Positions 35,478 to 48,229 are shown, counted from the stretch's first letter. The stretch: DNA of 64,000 bases from Sipunculus nudus (GCA_026874595.1 CM049319.1:52650917-52714916); one strand, 5' to 3'. Made by a program: numbers and translations. Notes: generated by a model not told the origin, from the sequence alone.

Positions 35478-35745
35478 GTCATATCATCCATGGTAACAGA
35501 CCCAAAGCTTGGAAGAGAGCTGCTGACACATGTTGATGGAACAAGTGAGACAGGAGCGACACACATGATAGAGTCACTAATAGTAGTGATCTTCTGCACT
35601 AATAAAGACACTGAATGTGTCTGATAACTCTGAGAGTGACCTATTTGCAGGAAGACGGAAAGCTGATCTCTTTCCAAGTAACTTATTTACAACCCTAAAC
35701 AACTGTTTGGTATCTCCCTTAAACTCCCTTACAATCTATTGAAAA

Positions 35746-36960
35746 CTAATAGTTAATTTTAACTGCTAACACTGGAGTGAAGTCTTTTAGAATAAATGAC
35801 CTTCGGGCATGAATGTCTTAAAATATTCAACAGTTTGAAATTTGACATGCCTAATGTCAGACAAATCTCCCGCGTCATTTTAACAGTTTGCATTTTTTCT
35901 GAGATTTCACAAATATGGCCATTTGCTGGACTACTTTTAGAAAAACGTTGCATGATAACAGAGATATTGCTGGGCAAACATGAAATACACACTTTTAATT
36001 TTCTAATCGTATTCCTGATGGGCATTTCTGACATCGGAGATGCCATTGTATCCCTAGACATTAGGTATACCCCTTTTAAAAGACCCCCTTTTTTCTTAAG
36101 CAAATATTGACACTTTACAGGCTCAAGGTCACCAGAGGAAAGGTAAAACATTTTGAACTTGTCCTCCAATTTATTTGGAACAATATGTGTATCAAAATTT
36201 GTTAAAAAATATGCAGTATTAAAAAAAGCTATACGGTTCACAAAACATCATATATTTGTGCAGATCTGACCTTGAAGATTGGTTTAGGATTACAAAATAT
36301 CAAACATGTTTGAGATCTTGGTAAAAACAGTTTGTGTGCTAAATTTGAGAAAAGACTTGCAGTATATTTTAAAAGTTTATGGGTTCACTAAAATCATGAT
36401 TCCGCAGATTTGACGGTTTGTTGCAAGGCCAGTGTTAGAGGTAAAAGTAAAGGGACATGTAAAAGTATGCCTAATTATTCCAGATCCAACAGTCCAACAC
36501 CCCTTTTAAATTAATCGTGCACACCAACGTCTACCTCAAATAAGCAAAAACCATCTGACTTACTTAACAGCACACTGGTTCTGCATGCAAATGTGGATAC
36601 ATTACCTAAGCTGACAAAGGAACTACTGCGTGCTGCAGCAGGGGTTAGACGTCACGCATGACACATATATGCAGCATAAGGTCCGCTAGGTTAACTAATT
36701 AATTACCCCATACTGCTATTTTTAATATGGGTGTTCACTTTCTAAATTATGACTTTAAGGCATATTTTCATAAATCATTTTAATTTTGATTGTTTTAAAA
36801 TTTAAATGTGTAAAGCATATTTTACATTTTCTCAGTAGGTGGACAAACAATACAGCATATGTTTATAATTACAATTTTGAAAATAGAATGATTTGTATAC
36901 ACGTTGGCTTAGAAATATTCAAGAAAAGTTAAAATTGAAAATTTATAAAATATCACAACC
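35746..36960. other. Intergenic, degraded repeats
   Basis: 36120-36430 contains degraded units of the 157-bp TTGACCTTGAAG array. Overlapping opposite open frames at 35759-36241 look accidental. Nothing else seen. Confidence 0.4.
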
Positions 36961-37031
36961 TTTATAAAATCACCCATGTAGACTTGGAAAATCGAAAGTT
37001 TTCCTATGCCAACAGAAGCCAAGCAGAGATC

Positions 37032-37090
37032 CGCGAGAGGCCGCCACCGTACATCCCGAACCGGTGACCTTTCGGTGGCGGCCTCTCGCG
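37032..37090. other. Strong GC-rich hairpin
   Basis: CGCGAGAGGCCGCCACCG (37032-37049) and its exact reverse complement (37073-37090) are separated by 23 bases. Imperfect pairing continues outward (CCAAGCAGAGAT against ATATATGCTTGCCTTGG). It lies directly downstream, on the minus strand, of the duplicated block at 37091-37221. Confidence 0.85.
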
Positions 37091-37221
37091 AATATATGCT
37101 TGCCTTGGTGTGGCATCGCGTCGGTTGGCTCAGAGAACATGCTTAAGGAGCGCACAGGGCTGAGGTCTTGACCACAGCATCATGTAGCTGCTCGACGAAC
37201 GTAAACTTCTTCTGCTGCTGC
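37091..37221 (-). repeat. Duplicated block ending in a short conserved reading frame, copy 1
   Basis: On the minus strand a possible acceptor (GTGTTATAG) precedes a frame reading QQQKKFTFVEQL, DAVVKTSALCAP, stop (TAA at 37145-37143). The block continues CATGTTCTCTGAGCCAAC past the stop and matches 53183-53300 on the plus strand. Frame, splice site and function are unproven; it may be a gene fragment, a retrocopy end or a repeat. Confidence 0.55.
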
Positions 37222-40060
37222 CTATAACACATAGTATACACAGCATTACATTGCTTATTCATCGGGATATTTATTATATAAACTGGTGGGAGGGTATAGC
37301 AGTTTCGGGAGTTTTAACGCAAAAACTGAAACAATATTTACACACTCCAGAGATAATCTTTATAACAGATAACGTGAGATAAGATTTTAACGATTAGTTC
37401 TCATTAACACACGTTGAAGCTTGCAGGAAGAGGTATCCACGTGGTTTCAAGAAAACTTGGTGATCCTACTGCGATAAAAGGATTATAAAAGCTCAATCCT
37501 GGAATTATGTAAAATATATATGGTGTCTACATTTTAAATATTATGTCATCTTTACACATTTTTGTCTATACTTACATAAAATGGAAAAAAAAATATTACC
37601 TTTCATCGCAAATAAAACTGAGTGTAATCAGTAAACTGAAAAGACCAAATTAATACCAAGTTTAAACTGATGAGGAACGCTATAAGAAGCTGGTGATAAG
37701 AATATTCAATCAGCCACGGCCTGAAAGCAACAGTTTTATTGGTAATACAGGGGGGCGGACCCAAGATTTTGGAAAGGGGAGGGTCCGACCCAGGAAGACT
37801 AAAAGAAAACCTTAAAATGGTCCTTCGGTCCGGAAAGGAGGGGTCGCAAAAAACTCTTTAAAAAAAATGTTGGGATAAAAAAGGGGGGTGGACCCCCTCC
37901 GGATCCGCCACTGTATAATATAAAAGAAAAACCGATCAATAAAAATATTCTACACACTCAAAAAAAATCCTGAGACCTTTACAAATTTAATGATTAGAGA
38001 AATTAACGATTTGATCAGACCGAATTAACACAACGGTAATAGGATTGAGAAAAAGTCTACAACCTGGTGACAAGAAACGAAACGACCCAAACTGGATTAA
38101 AGGGACCCAATCATCTATATCTGACCTTTATAAACTAAAGGTAATCCCTTGGAGCTTTAATAAAAATATGTAAGAAAACGTGTTTATCACCACACAGAGG
38201 CTTTATTGTTTAGTTTTAGTTTATTTCATAGTGTTTATAATATGTGGTGGCCCGCCAAAAAAAAATGAAAAAATCAACAAGGGCACCTGGCAGAAACTCA
38301 GATAAGCTCTGATAAGCCAGAGCTTTGCAAATGGTGTTTTGCAACAAGTGGGCTTCCTACCTCCGCATATATGCAACCTATCACCTTAGGTACACGTTTT
38401 TCCCGTTTGTCAACATTGCTCTGTTTACAAAAATGTTAATAAACAAGGTCACACAGCCAAAGCGAAGGCTTTATAAAAATTTTCACTACCAACATGACCC
38501 TTAGATAATTATTATACATACAGAGGAAGCCAGAAATCACAAATTCATTTTCAAAAGGTAGGTAATTGGGCACCTTTAAGGACCATGCCCGGCCAGGTGC
38601 AGGCCATGCATGGCTTGATGTTCAATGCCAAACCTTCCCCAAATCAATTTCCAGTTGTCTGAAAAACTTCTGAGGAACTGGTACAGCCAATTGTGTTCAT
38701 ATTTTTCATAGTCTATCGAGAAACACTTGAATACACATGCATGACTATCAATTTTCAACCAAAATGTCCTAACAATGTCTAAAACCTGACCAGGAAACCT
38801 AAAATTGTAAAAACGTAGATAACATCCCCAAATTGTCCATGTGACATGTTTTCACCAAGATCAATATGAGCAATGAATAGTTCACATTCATACAGCTTTA
38901 GCTAAAATACAGATATATCCGTTGTGTCTGAATTAAATAAAATTGAAAAGGGCATGAATTGATGCCGAACAATTAGTTGGCCCAATTTTCTTCAAAATAT
39001 GATTTAAGACAGCGGTATATATCTAAATAATGCACTTACTTTTATGTAGGGCCTATGACTTAGTTACAACATGACTACACAATAGGCCACACCGCTCAAA
39101 AAAGGCAATTTCATGTGACCCATCACACAAAAACGCACATGAAATCACCATGTGTACGTAGAGCCATGCACCAATTATGGGCTGCGGTCTACTTTGTAAT
39201 TATACACATAAAAACAAAATTTCAGGAGTATCTGTCCAACAAATGTAGAGAAAAGCTATAATTATTAACAGACGGATGACAAACGGTGGGCGAATAACGG
39301 ACGCCGGTAAGCGCATGAGGTTAAAATATCTATTTATAGGCTCATGGTATCTCATAGGTATTGACCGCAAAGATTACATGGATTTTATGCTTTTACTCGA
39401 ACATGTTTATACACACTAACACAATTACACTGAAAATTCACATTATTTTATATTCTTCCGTTTTGCTGGGATAAAGAATGCTGTCCGAAATAGGCGTGCG
39501 TGGTGGCGTCTGACTTGGCACCCTGGTTTTATCTGCGTTCATGTATGTATAGGTGGTTTATCAAGGGTTTATAATATACAGACTGCGCTATATGGTTAAA
39601 CTGACATGCTAATTTTATTTTCAGATTTTAAAGTGTGCAAAATATATACAGTTACAATGGTAAACTCTTACTCCGTGTGCAGATTCTGTCTCGTCTGCTC
39701 AGTGAGCTTTTTAGTTAAACAACAGTCGGATAGGTGGCAGCACAATAATATAAAGCATCATGACAGGCTAAACTCTGCCTCAGAAAACGTGGCCAAATAA
39801 TGTAAGGAAATACTTAACCTGTATGCACATTTAGTGATCCAAAATGAGAAAGAATGAAAAATGATGATAAAGGCTAAGCTGGCAAAGTCCATTTGTAGTA
39901 CAATGAAATATTAACACAAATTTAAGAATTATTAAGAATTAGATTTTACTGATAAAGTTGTTAAAATTTCATTTACTAAATTTTCGTTAAAAATTTAAGA
40001 TCTAAACCCCAAAACACCATTAGCCCAACATATTCATTATCAAACTATATTCGTTCAGAT
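37222..40060. other. Intergenic, no feature supported
   Basis: AT-rich. 37750-37920 has purine-rich text (GGGGGGCGGACCCAAGAT, AAGGGGGGTGGACCC) with a short repeated theme. Nothing else recognised. Confidence 0.4.
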
Positions 40061-40319
40061 AATATAGATGGCGCCACCTACACTCATAGTTATGGTGGTC
40101 ATTCACCAATATACACATGTGCAGACTTCCGTAAAACAAACAAACTATAGTCTAAACCCTGAACAGCTACGTTCGTTACATATTCGAGATGATTTCTTAA
40201 TTTGCCCCCGTTCCCGAAATGATAACTTTCAAGTAAATGTGTGACATATACATGCACAATGCAAGTTTTACTTTTTTTAACTCAGTGTAAGCACCAATTA
40301 CACAATTACACAATATCAT

Positions 40320-42560
40320 TCCTGAATAACTGGCATGGATGTACGCTTCACAAAAGTGGTTGCAGGTGGTTCCACGAGTCTTGTTTATTAGAAAGCCATC
40401 GAAGATCTATGGACATGTAAATTCCAAGCAGATATGTCAAACCTTTCTTGAGCTATGTGCACCGATGATTGAAACCCAGAAACAATTGAAAAAGGGGGCC
40501 ACCAGTCTTGTATACGACAAAACTTTCCGAGTTTTGCAGACGGACATGCAAAATTTCAAAGTGATATATGAAATCACTCCTTAGAAATAGGCAGGGACAT
40601 ACACTGCAAAAATCACTGTTATGTTGCAACACCAGTGTTTTGTACGAGAAAGCAATCGAAGATGCATGGACATGTCAAAATTTCATGCTGATATATCAAA
40701 TTTCTATTAAGTTGTATGCCAAGTCAAGGGCAGCTAATGTGACATGTGTGGCTACTGCACGAACTGATCTCTTGGCCTCTTGCCAAACCCGTTGGCAGTC
40801 AGCTAAAACTATATATATAGATACAGACTGAAATTTGGCCTGTTGCTAAACCTAAAATAGTTGGCAGTCTGCTAATGCTGTTTATAGATACAGACAAAAA
40901 AAAATCTTGGCCTGTTGTCAAATATGTTTAGACAAACTGAAAGACTTTAGCTTCAATGCTTTTTCAAGCTGACATTATCATAAGGATTTCTTATAAAATT
41001 ATTTAGAAAAATTATAGATGCCTATCAAATAAAAATCTAAATACAGATATATTTATTCATGGATGTATCTTATACATAATTTAGATATTGACACAAATTA
41101 TCTTTACTACCTGTACAGCTCTACTTATATACCCACAGAGTTCAAAATATGTTATTTCGAACATCTAATATTATTGTTTACCAAAATATCCTAGTCCTTT
41201 TATTGTTCAAGGTCCAAAAATTAAGCAAAAAATAATTTGAACTATTTGAACAATAGCTACGTAAAAATCGGTTTTGCAGAAGAAGACTATTGACCTACTT
41301 CAACTTTCTACGACTTTTTCATGAACCAATAAACCTGATCATTTCTTAATTTCTTACACAAATGAAGAACCCTTCCAAGAATGATTCTTCTGAAATATTA
41401 AAGAATTCAGCTTGAGAGTTCCACCATGAAAGAATTTAAAGTAGTAGCTGAAAGAGACTACAATTACTTTTCCACCGATAAAAAAAACAATTCGATGCAG
41501 GTGGCACCACAAAAACTCAATTTTATAAACGAGTCATGTGACAAAGAGAAGCTTAAAACTTGGTAATGCTAGCACCTGTCCTTTCTGAGACTGTTATGTA
41601 TGTTTATATATGCTTACTTGGCCAAATGACCAAGTTCAAATTCCTGTAACTCGACAAAAATTCACCGAACCTGAACCATTTGAACAAACTTGAGAGATCT
41701 CATCTCTGGGATCATTTCTATGAAATATTAAATAATTTGGCTGAATGTTTTTGGATCAGATTTCCAAAGGTAGCTTGCTCCCGCAAAATGTTAGCCGATG
41801 CAGGTAACGCCATACAGAGCTCAATCAACAATAGTTGACACGTGACTGATTTTTTCATACGATACAGGTTACGATTATATCCTATTAGTATTCCAACCGG
41901 GGGAGGGGGGTTCATATTACGCAGGAAGGAAATCCACAGAGACAGCGCCGTCTGGTAGCCAAACCTGTCGGACAACAGTGGTTTTGTGCAGCGATTAGTG
42001 CAGCGAATACTTAAGCATAGCGTAACCGCTGCTTATGGGGCGTTCCTGAGAGATTATGGGTTAATATACTGATGACCTAGGACCCGTACTGAAAAGGTCG
42101 ATGCAGGTGGCGCCAACAATACCTCAATTTCAAATATGAACCACGTGACCAATATACTTGCATCAAAGTTGGTTATGCTATGTCCGGCCGTTTCTGAGAC
42201 TGTAGTCTTGGTATACTTATTTGGCCAAAAGACTAATTTCAGCTTCATGTAACTCGGCCAAAAAAAATCACCGAACTGGAACCATTCGAACAAACTTGCG
42301 TGAGATTGTTTCTGGGATTATTTTTTGTGAAATATTAAACAATTTGGCTTGACAGTTTCGGCGAAAAAAAATGTTTTATTTTAGCTTTTTCCCTATAATT
42401 CCAAAGTGAATGCAGATAGCCAAAATAAGCTCAATCATAGTTTGTGTTTTTCAGATGACTAATTTTGCATAAAATTAAGTGACGCTCACTCCTGCCGTTT
42501 TTTGAGATAGCATGGGTGAGCGTACATACGACCTTCGACGCCACACCGCCGCATTATAGC
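40320..42560 (+). repeat. Composite repeat (family B), second copy
   Basis: It follows the order of 6130-8420: GGTGG(C/T)NCCAC segments (40365-40700), GTTGGCAGTC(T/A)GCTAA (40790-40930), then CCATTTGAACAAACTTGAG, TTCGGCGAAAAAAAATG and CTCCTGCCGTTTTTTGAGAT, ending near TATGTTCGCTAAAATA (42555). Its palindromes are decayed (GGTGGCGCCAACAA at 42106). Confidence 0.7.
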
Positions 42561-42959
42561 TATGTTCGCTAAAATATACTGGTTTTGTGATATTGTCATG
42601 TACTTTGATATAACCCACTAAAAAGTGGTTTGCGAATAAAAATCCTGTACTCTCCAGCTGGGATGCTTCATTAATGGATTTGCCACTTTTTTCGTCTATA
42701 TTTGAATTTAGGGCGCATCTGTGTGAGCACTTAGATTTGACTTAAATACCACGTGCGCAACTATATGATGGTTTTCCCGGTCTATAAAACACAGAAGGCC
42801 AGCTGAGTCTTTCTTTATGAATATATAATCAGCCTACGTCCATGCTTCACAATGGCCCCACTCCGCCCAATTTAAATTTTGAGAAGAGGTCCCTTTAGAC
42901 AAACAGGCCTAAGGGATGGTTGCTTTAATTTTTATCCGACTCGTGAATATGCGTTAGTT

Positions 42960-44030
42960 ATTTTGTACATCTGTCTGTAAGGAAAGAATAGCCTGAGCTC
43001 ATGTGGCTGTTCGGTAGCAATTTTGTACATCTGTCTAGAAAGAAGAATAAGCTTTTACTCGTGTGACTGTGTGATAGTAATGTTAAGATTGTACATCTGT
43101 CTGTAAGGAAAAAATAGTCTATATAAGCTCGTTTGGCTGTTCGGGAGCAATTTTGTACATCCGTCTAGCAGGAAGGACAAAATCTTGTCTATAGAAATCG
43201 GTCTATGAAGAGGGAATATCTGTCTGTAAAGCCTGAGGGAATAAGCTTCGACTATGTGGTTGTGCGATAGTAAATTAAAATTTTTTTTCATCTGTCTGCG
43301 AGAAAGGAATAAGCTTTGACTCGTGTGACTGTGCAATTGTAGCCTATGTTTGCATATCTGTCTACAGGAGAGAATAAGCTTGGACTCGTGAAAATGTATA
43401 TATATAATTGTAAATTCGTACATCTGTCCATAAGGCAAAAAGAAGGAATAAGCTTCGACTCTTGTTACTGAGTAGGACTATAATCGTAAGATTGTACATC
43501 TGTCTACAAGGAATGAATAAGCTTTGACACTTGTGACTGTGCGATATTAAAACTGTACATCTGTCTACAAGGAATGAATAGGGCCTTTGCTTGGACTCTT
43601 GTGACGGTGCGATAATAAGTTTGTACATTTGTCTAAGGCCAAAATAAAAAAAGGTATGGTTCTCAGGCACTTTTTTTCATAAATCAATGCGGGCGGGCGC
43701 TTTTTTTATTTTAATTTTTTTGGTATGTTTCGATAAAAATGTCAAATGATAAGGGAAAAGCATGAAAATAACAGTTTTACTTTGCTAAATAAGTAAAAGC
43801 ACTACAAAACAAAGGAAATTGCATGGTTTTATCTTCTTGAAAGAAATGTCGGAGCGGCAGCAGCTCAAAATTGAAAGTTTTTATTGAAAATCAAAATAAA
43901 AATTTTTGATGCGGGGGTTTAAGATTGATGCGGGCGGTGCCTGAGAACCATACCTTTAATTTTTTTTGGCCTAATAGTGAAAATAAGCTTTGGCTCTGTG
44001 AAAACAGTTTTGTAGGCCTACTTCTGTCTA
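42960..44030. repeat. Minisatellite of 60-66-bp units
   Basis: The landmark TTGTACATCTGTCT(G/A) recurs at about 42963, 43023, 43089, 43153 and on to 43621, each time followed by AAGGAA(A/T)GAATAAGCTT and CGTGTGACTGTGCGATAGTA. The array is split at 43637 by a MITE and resumes at 43975 (AATAAGCTTTGGCTCTGTG). Confidence 0.8.
43637..43971. mobile_element. 335-bp PIF/Harbinger-like MITE
   Basis: The termini GGCCAAAATAAAAAAAGGTA and TTTTTTTTGGCC are inverted. Further in, AGGTATGGTTCTCAGGCAC and GTGCCTGAGAACCATACCT are exact inverted copies. It is flanked by TAA (43634-43636 and 43972-43974), a 3-bp duplication of the Harbinger type, and cleanly interrupts the minisatellite. No coding capacity. Confidence 0.82.
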
Positions 44031-44559
44031 TATGGAATTACAGTAATACAGACATTGGTGTTTACGTCTGGTGAAGGATCCTTCATAAACAATTATGGTA
44101 GGCCTATACTGTTAGACGAGTGCTTTGGTAAAACTGGGACGTGCTACATGTAGCAATGCAGATTTCAAATTTCAGGCGAGGGTAGACGTATGCGCTCACG
44201 ATAAATCAAACGGACGTGGCATTTGAATACTGCTAACATACAGACCAGCATCCCCCCCCCCCCCCCCCTTGTGAAACTTTGGGAGGGTTATGCATACAAT
44301 CCATTCACGTTCATACACTGAACATACACACTTGCAGCATAAAATGAGGTTTGGGCGGTTCCCTCTAGGCCTATCCCTTTAGCTAGCCTGCACCAGGCGT
44401 ACGGGACTGCAGTGCAGGTAAAATGACATGTACCCACGTTTTACACACCCAGCCTGTCACCCCTCGGCAAAGCGTTATAGACCCGTCCCCGGCCTAGTTT
44501 GGACCTTTCCACTGTAACAGGCAGGTAGGTTTGGCTCTCATTCGTTCATTGAGGTTTCG
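44031..44559. other. Intergenic, no gene supported
   Basis: A poly-C run lies at 44251-44268. The rest is unique-looking. Confidence 0.4.
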
Positions 44560-45930
44560 TGCCACCTCCACGCAATCCTACACTCTCTATAAAGGTTCCA
44601 CGTTGGCTTTTGTGTTCACTTATGCCCTTCCAGACCAAACATAAGTGTTGTTATGTTAGTGTACGCCCATGCCGTCCCGTCAGGCTGATCGCAATAAACA
44701 CCGCGCGAGTTGATTCTGTATGAACAAAATGGCGGACTGGTGATATGTTTTAAGGGCTATGTGTTGCAGGAAGGGAAATAATGTTGATTCTGTGTTGGCG
44801 AGTGACAGGCAACTGAATGTGGTCGGTTTTGATTCGCTGACCTCGACCATGCGACCACTCCTTCCACAACTGCTGTAAATGGCCGATTGTCCCGCCTGCG
44901 AAAATACCTCATTAGATATGCAGTGAGCAGTGACGTCAGAAGGTCACGGGTGGGGCTTTGCGTTTGGCATTACTCCATTTGACAGCTCATCTGAAGCAAG
45001 ATTCCACACACTGAACAATATCCTTATCAAACATTCCCTAATATAGTACATTCTTCACACCACAAAACATTTTATATTACAAAAGTCGAAGATTCCATGC
45101 CATATATAGGTCAGGTCATAGGTCAAATAGGTCCGTTGAATAGAATGTGTGGCCCCCTATATCGTATTGGCACGTTACATGACGGTGAGTGTTTTCTGAA
45201 TATTATTTTGCTGATAAAATTTTCAGGGAACAGACAGAGGAACACCACCCAAAATGGCCAAGTTCACCAAATTTTACACACAGATATCTCGGGAACCGCA
45301 TGACCTATGCAAACGGGATTTTCGGCATGCCGGCAACCGTGAATTGTACTTCAGAATGCAATGATGCATTGTGTTGGCCCAGTAGCTTGGGACGTACTGC
45401 GCAGATAACGAAATTGGCCAGGGGCCGTGGAGCTATGAACCGCGGGCGTCCCGTGTGGTTGGAAATTCATCTTTCCGTACACATGGGTGCATACTCCACA
45501 GAGCTCTAGTACACCCACATGCCAGTGTTTGTGTGACTGGGTGTTAGTACATTGCAAACTAACGGGTTCAACCCGAACACTTGCAGAGAATTGATCATAA
45601 ATACGTTGGCAAAGGGTCCCGGTGCAGACAGCTTGCCCGGTCGATGGGCTCGCCCGATAATGGCGGCCTTGTTCCGCGTTTGCTAGGTTGCCACGTAGGC
45701 CGTCAGGATTCTATTCATGTAGACAATACCCAAATAGATAAATATTCCCTCCCCATGGCAGTATGCCCTTTCTAGCAAAAGTGCTTCGTCGTGGCTTATG
45801 ATTAGCTAGCATGCAAATAGGGCGAGCAAATTTGGCAAAGATAGATGGCCCAACAGATCAACTCCGGTTTTAGCAATGGCGGAAATTTCCGGCCGCTAAC
45901 CTTGCCTGTCATATTACAAGCATGGGGCAT
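44560..45930. promoter_or_regulatory. CpG-richer segment with a palindromic CRE, candidate promoter
   Basis: This stretch is visibly richer in CG than its surroundings. It carries a full CRE (TGACGTCA, 44931-44938), two ATGGCGG motifs of the kind found at animal transcription starts (near 44730 and 45660) and further ATGGCGG/CCGGCCGC sequence near 45880. It could hold the promoter and first noncoding exon of the BICRA-like gene 8 kb downstream, since 53025 looks like an internal exon start. No TATA box, defined start site or coding exon is recognised. Other reading frames here are short and unrecognised. Confidence 0.28.
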
Positions 45931-46890
45931 CGAGCGTTAATTTCCAGTACTTGTATGAAAAACCCTTGAATGTGAACTCCCATGTTTATCTCGGTTTGTT
46001 TTCATTAAACAAAAACTGACAAATTAATTTTAGTGGATTTGTAGATGTGCAAATTTGCGATTTGAATGAATGGTAGTGCGTACTCGAAAACATATCCTGG
46101 TCCTTTTTAGTTATTTACACTGCTTGCTCGTTTGGTCGTGTATAGATCGTGTATGCCAGTTGAACAGGAACTGTTTACAGACCATTTCAATGGGTGTTCC
46201 TTTTGTGCATAGAAATTATAATTATGGGGGAATTTGCATAACTGTAGGTCTGTTTTTAATATTTTTAGTATAGGCTACTCTGGTGAGAGAGTGCGCTACA
46301 GTTCATCAAATTCAGTGGAACAAGTTCAAGGTGTCCCTTCCCCTTTTGTGAAAGTCATTTGATTATGAATGGCAGGATGAATTCATACAATATTGTTACT
46401 ATACACATGCAATTTGTACGTTTGCTTGAGATATTTTCGAGTGGTCTGAATCAAATCAACCCCCCCCCCCCCCCCACTTCATGTTAAGACCTGTCTCTGT
46501 TTCAATTTCTGATACAATCCAGATTTAAAATTGCTTGGGTTTTGATAATATTTATTTCCAATTTAGGAAACAGAATTGTGCTCTTTTGTATTGGTTTTCT
46601 GTTCCCCTAAGATGCTACTTGCCCTTTCCCATGTCTTTCATATATGCTTGTTCATAATATGTTTTATATATCTCAGTTCATCCTGTTTTATTCCAAATAT
46701 GAACTTGAGATTTTTAACGTTTCAAGTGTAGAAAATTTGATTTACAATTGTTATTTTTATAGCCATAAATACTTCAGGAGAAACCATATATATATGAAAC
46801 TGTTAACAAGGGTTTATTACAGTAATCTATAGATAGTTGCTAAGTGAACCTGTAGTTGGTTTTCAAGTGCAAGGATAATATGACACTGTT

Positions 46891-46946
<56 letters not shown>

Positions 46947-48229
46947 TACACCAAGTCCATATCTTGACACTTGAGGCAGTAATTTTTCGAGCACATATAC
47001 TTTTGAGTTTCAGTTAATGCCTTTAATTGTTGTATATATGTTTGTCAAAGCAGTAATAGTTTCACATTTGACCTTGCTTATTCCATAATAAATCTACATA
47101 TCATGTGACAGGAAAATCATTAAAATGGCACACAAGGTATGAACATCTGTTCATTAAGGCTTAAATAATAAAAAATACTTCTTATCCATCACAGGGTTTG
47201 TAGCTTTTTCGGTCTTTTTCTTGAAAGTCTGTGAATTTTAAAATGGGTCTGTGAATTTTAAAATGGGTCTTTTAGGTCTTTGAATGTCTTTGAATTTCAG
47301 GAAAACCCAATAAAAGTATTTAAAATGTGTGATTTTGTTATAATTTCTTTTCCCAGTTGATCTTAATTTGCTATTAACAAATGTAACGCTTGATCTTTCA
47401 ACTCCGGGGCTCAAAACTGCACAATCTAAGTACATAAATATCCATAATTTTCAGAAAAATTACCAGAAATCTATTAAAGTCCTTAAAATTTTGTGTCTTT
47501 GTGCACTCTGTCTTTTACATTTATCACATGTGAATGATAAATAGTTTTCCAGAAGACTTTGAAAAGTCTTTGGAATAGATGAAGGAAAGTCTGTAAAAGT
47601 CTGAATCACTCGGGGTCTTTAAGACTATGAACCCTGCATCAGTCTAGTTTTGGTATTGTACACATTTATATATGTATATGTCGCTGGAAACTGATATTGG
47701 CACCTAGTTTATTTTCAACTAAATGGATTTAAAACTGGTTGAGCATCCAGATTGTTGTAATGTTTGTATGAATTCAGCTTTAGATGACACATCATTAACA
47801 TTGTTAATCCTTATTTTCTGTTAAATAATACACAGGACAATTACCAGAATTGTATTACACATACAAAAAGTTGGAAATTATTATGGGATATTTTGAATGG
47901 AAAGCTGAAAATAAATATGTACCAATTGGGTTTCTCATCTGAATTTTATACTTGGCAAAATTCATGCATATTTAATAAGGTCAGAGGTCATCAGGCTACT
48001 TTAGTGGACTTGCTTTATGTCCATGTGGGAACTTTTGTGTCACTGATAACTTACCAGGCCTTTGCTAGATTTTCACAAAATAGATTATTTTGCTGGAGTT
48101 TGATTATAGGCAAAATCCACACATATTTAATTATGTCAGAGATAACAAGACTTGTGCACCCTTCGGATGATGGGCTTTTGTTGTCACCCAGGCTGTCCAT
48201 CAGGCATCCGTTAACTTTTACCTTGTGAG
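45931..48229. other. Intergenic, simple repeats
   Basis: A poly-C run lies at 46459-46475 and a (TA)n microsatellite at 46894-46944. At 47215-47295 GGTCTTTTAGGTCTTTGAAT is a short repeat, with GAATTTTAAAATGGGTCT in two tandem copies. 47930-48150 carries TTTAATAAGGTCAGAGGTCA-type units. No gene supported. Confidence 0.45.

Larger units (their letters stand above)
34130..35745 (-). pseudogene. CR1-like non-LTR retrotransposon, reverse transcriptase relic
   Basis: The minus strand shows pieces of the segment before and at the start of a CR1/L2-type reverse transcriptase: DTKQLFRVVNKLLGK (near 35715), QKITTISDSI, then SFGSVTMDDMT. After a gap of about 830 bp it continues TQLITSSLNKK, IINKSLEAGVSLQCFKSTVV, TPLLKEVSLDPDQLN, YRPISDFAYVSKLI (in a shifted frame) and LLEPYRSAYRQGGSAETA. 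There are at least two frameshifts and the catalytic region is missing, so it is dead. The gap is exactly the inserted hAT-like element at 34651-35477. Confidence 0.82.

Noticed and set aside
35759-36241. 160-codon open frame, with an overlapping 104-codon frame on the other strand
   Set aside because: Lies beside and partly in degraded TTGACCTTGAAG-type repeat; no recognised domain and no splice context.
42960-43640. CRISPR-like repeat-spacer pattern
   Set aside because: Animal genome, variable unit length and spacers that are themselves related; it is a minisatellite.
45189-45509. 106-codon plus-strand frame in the CpG-rich stretch
   Set aside because: No motif; the low stop density is expected from the local base composition.
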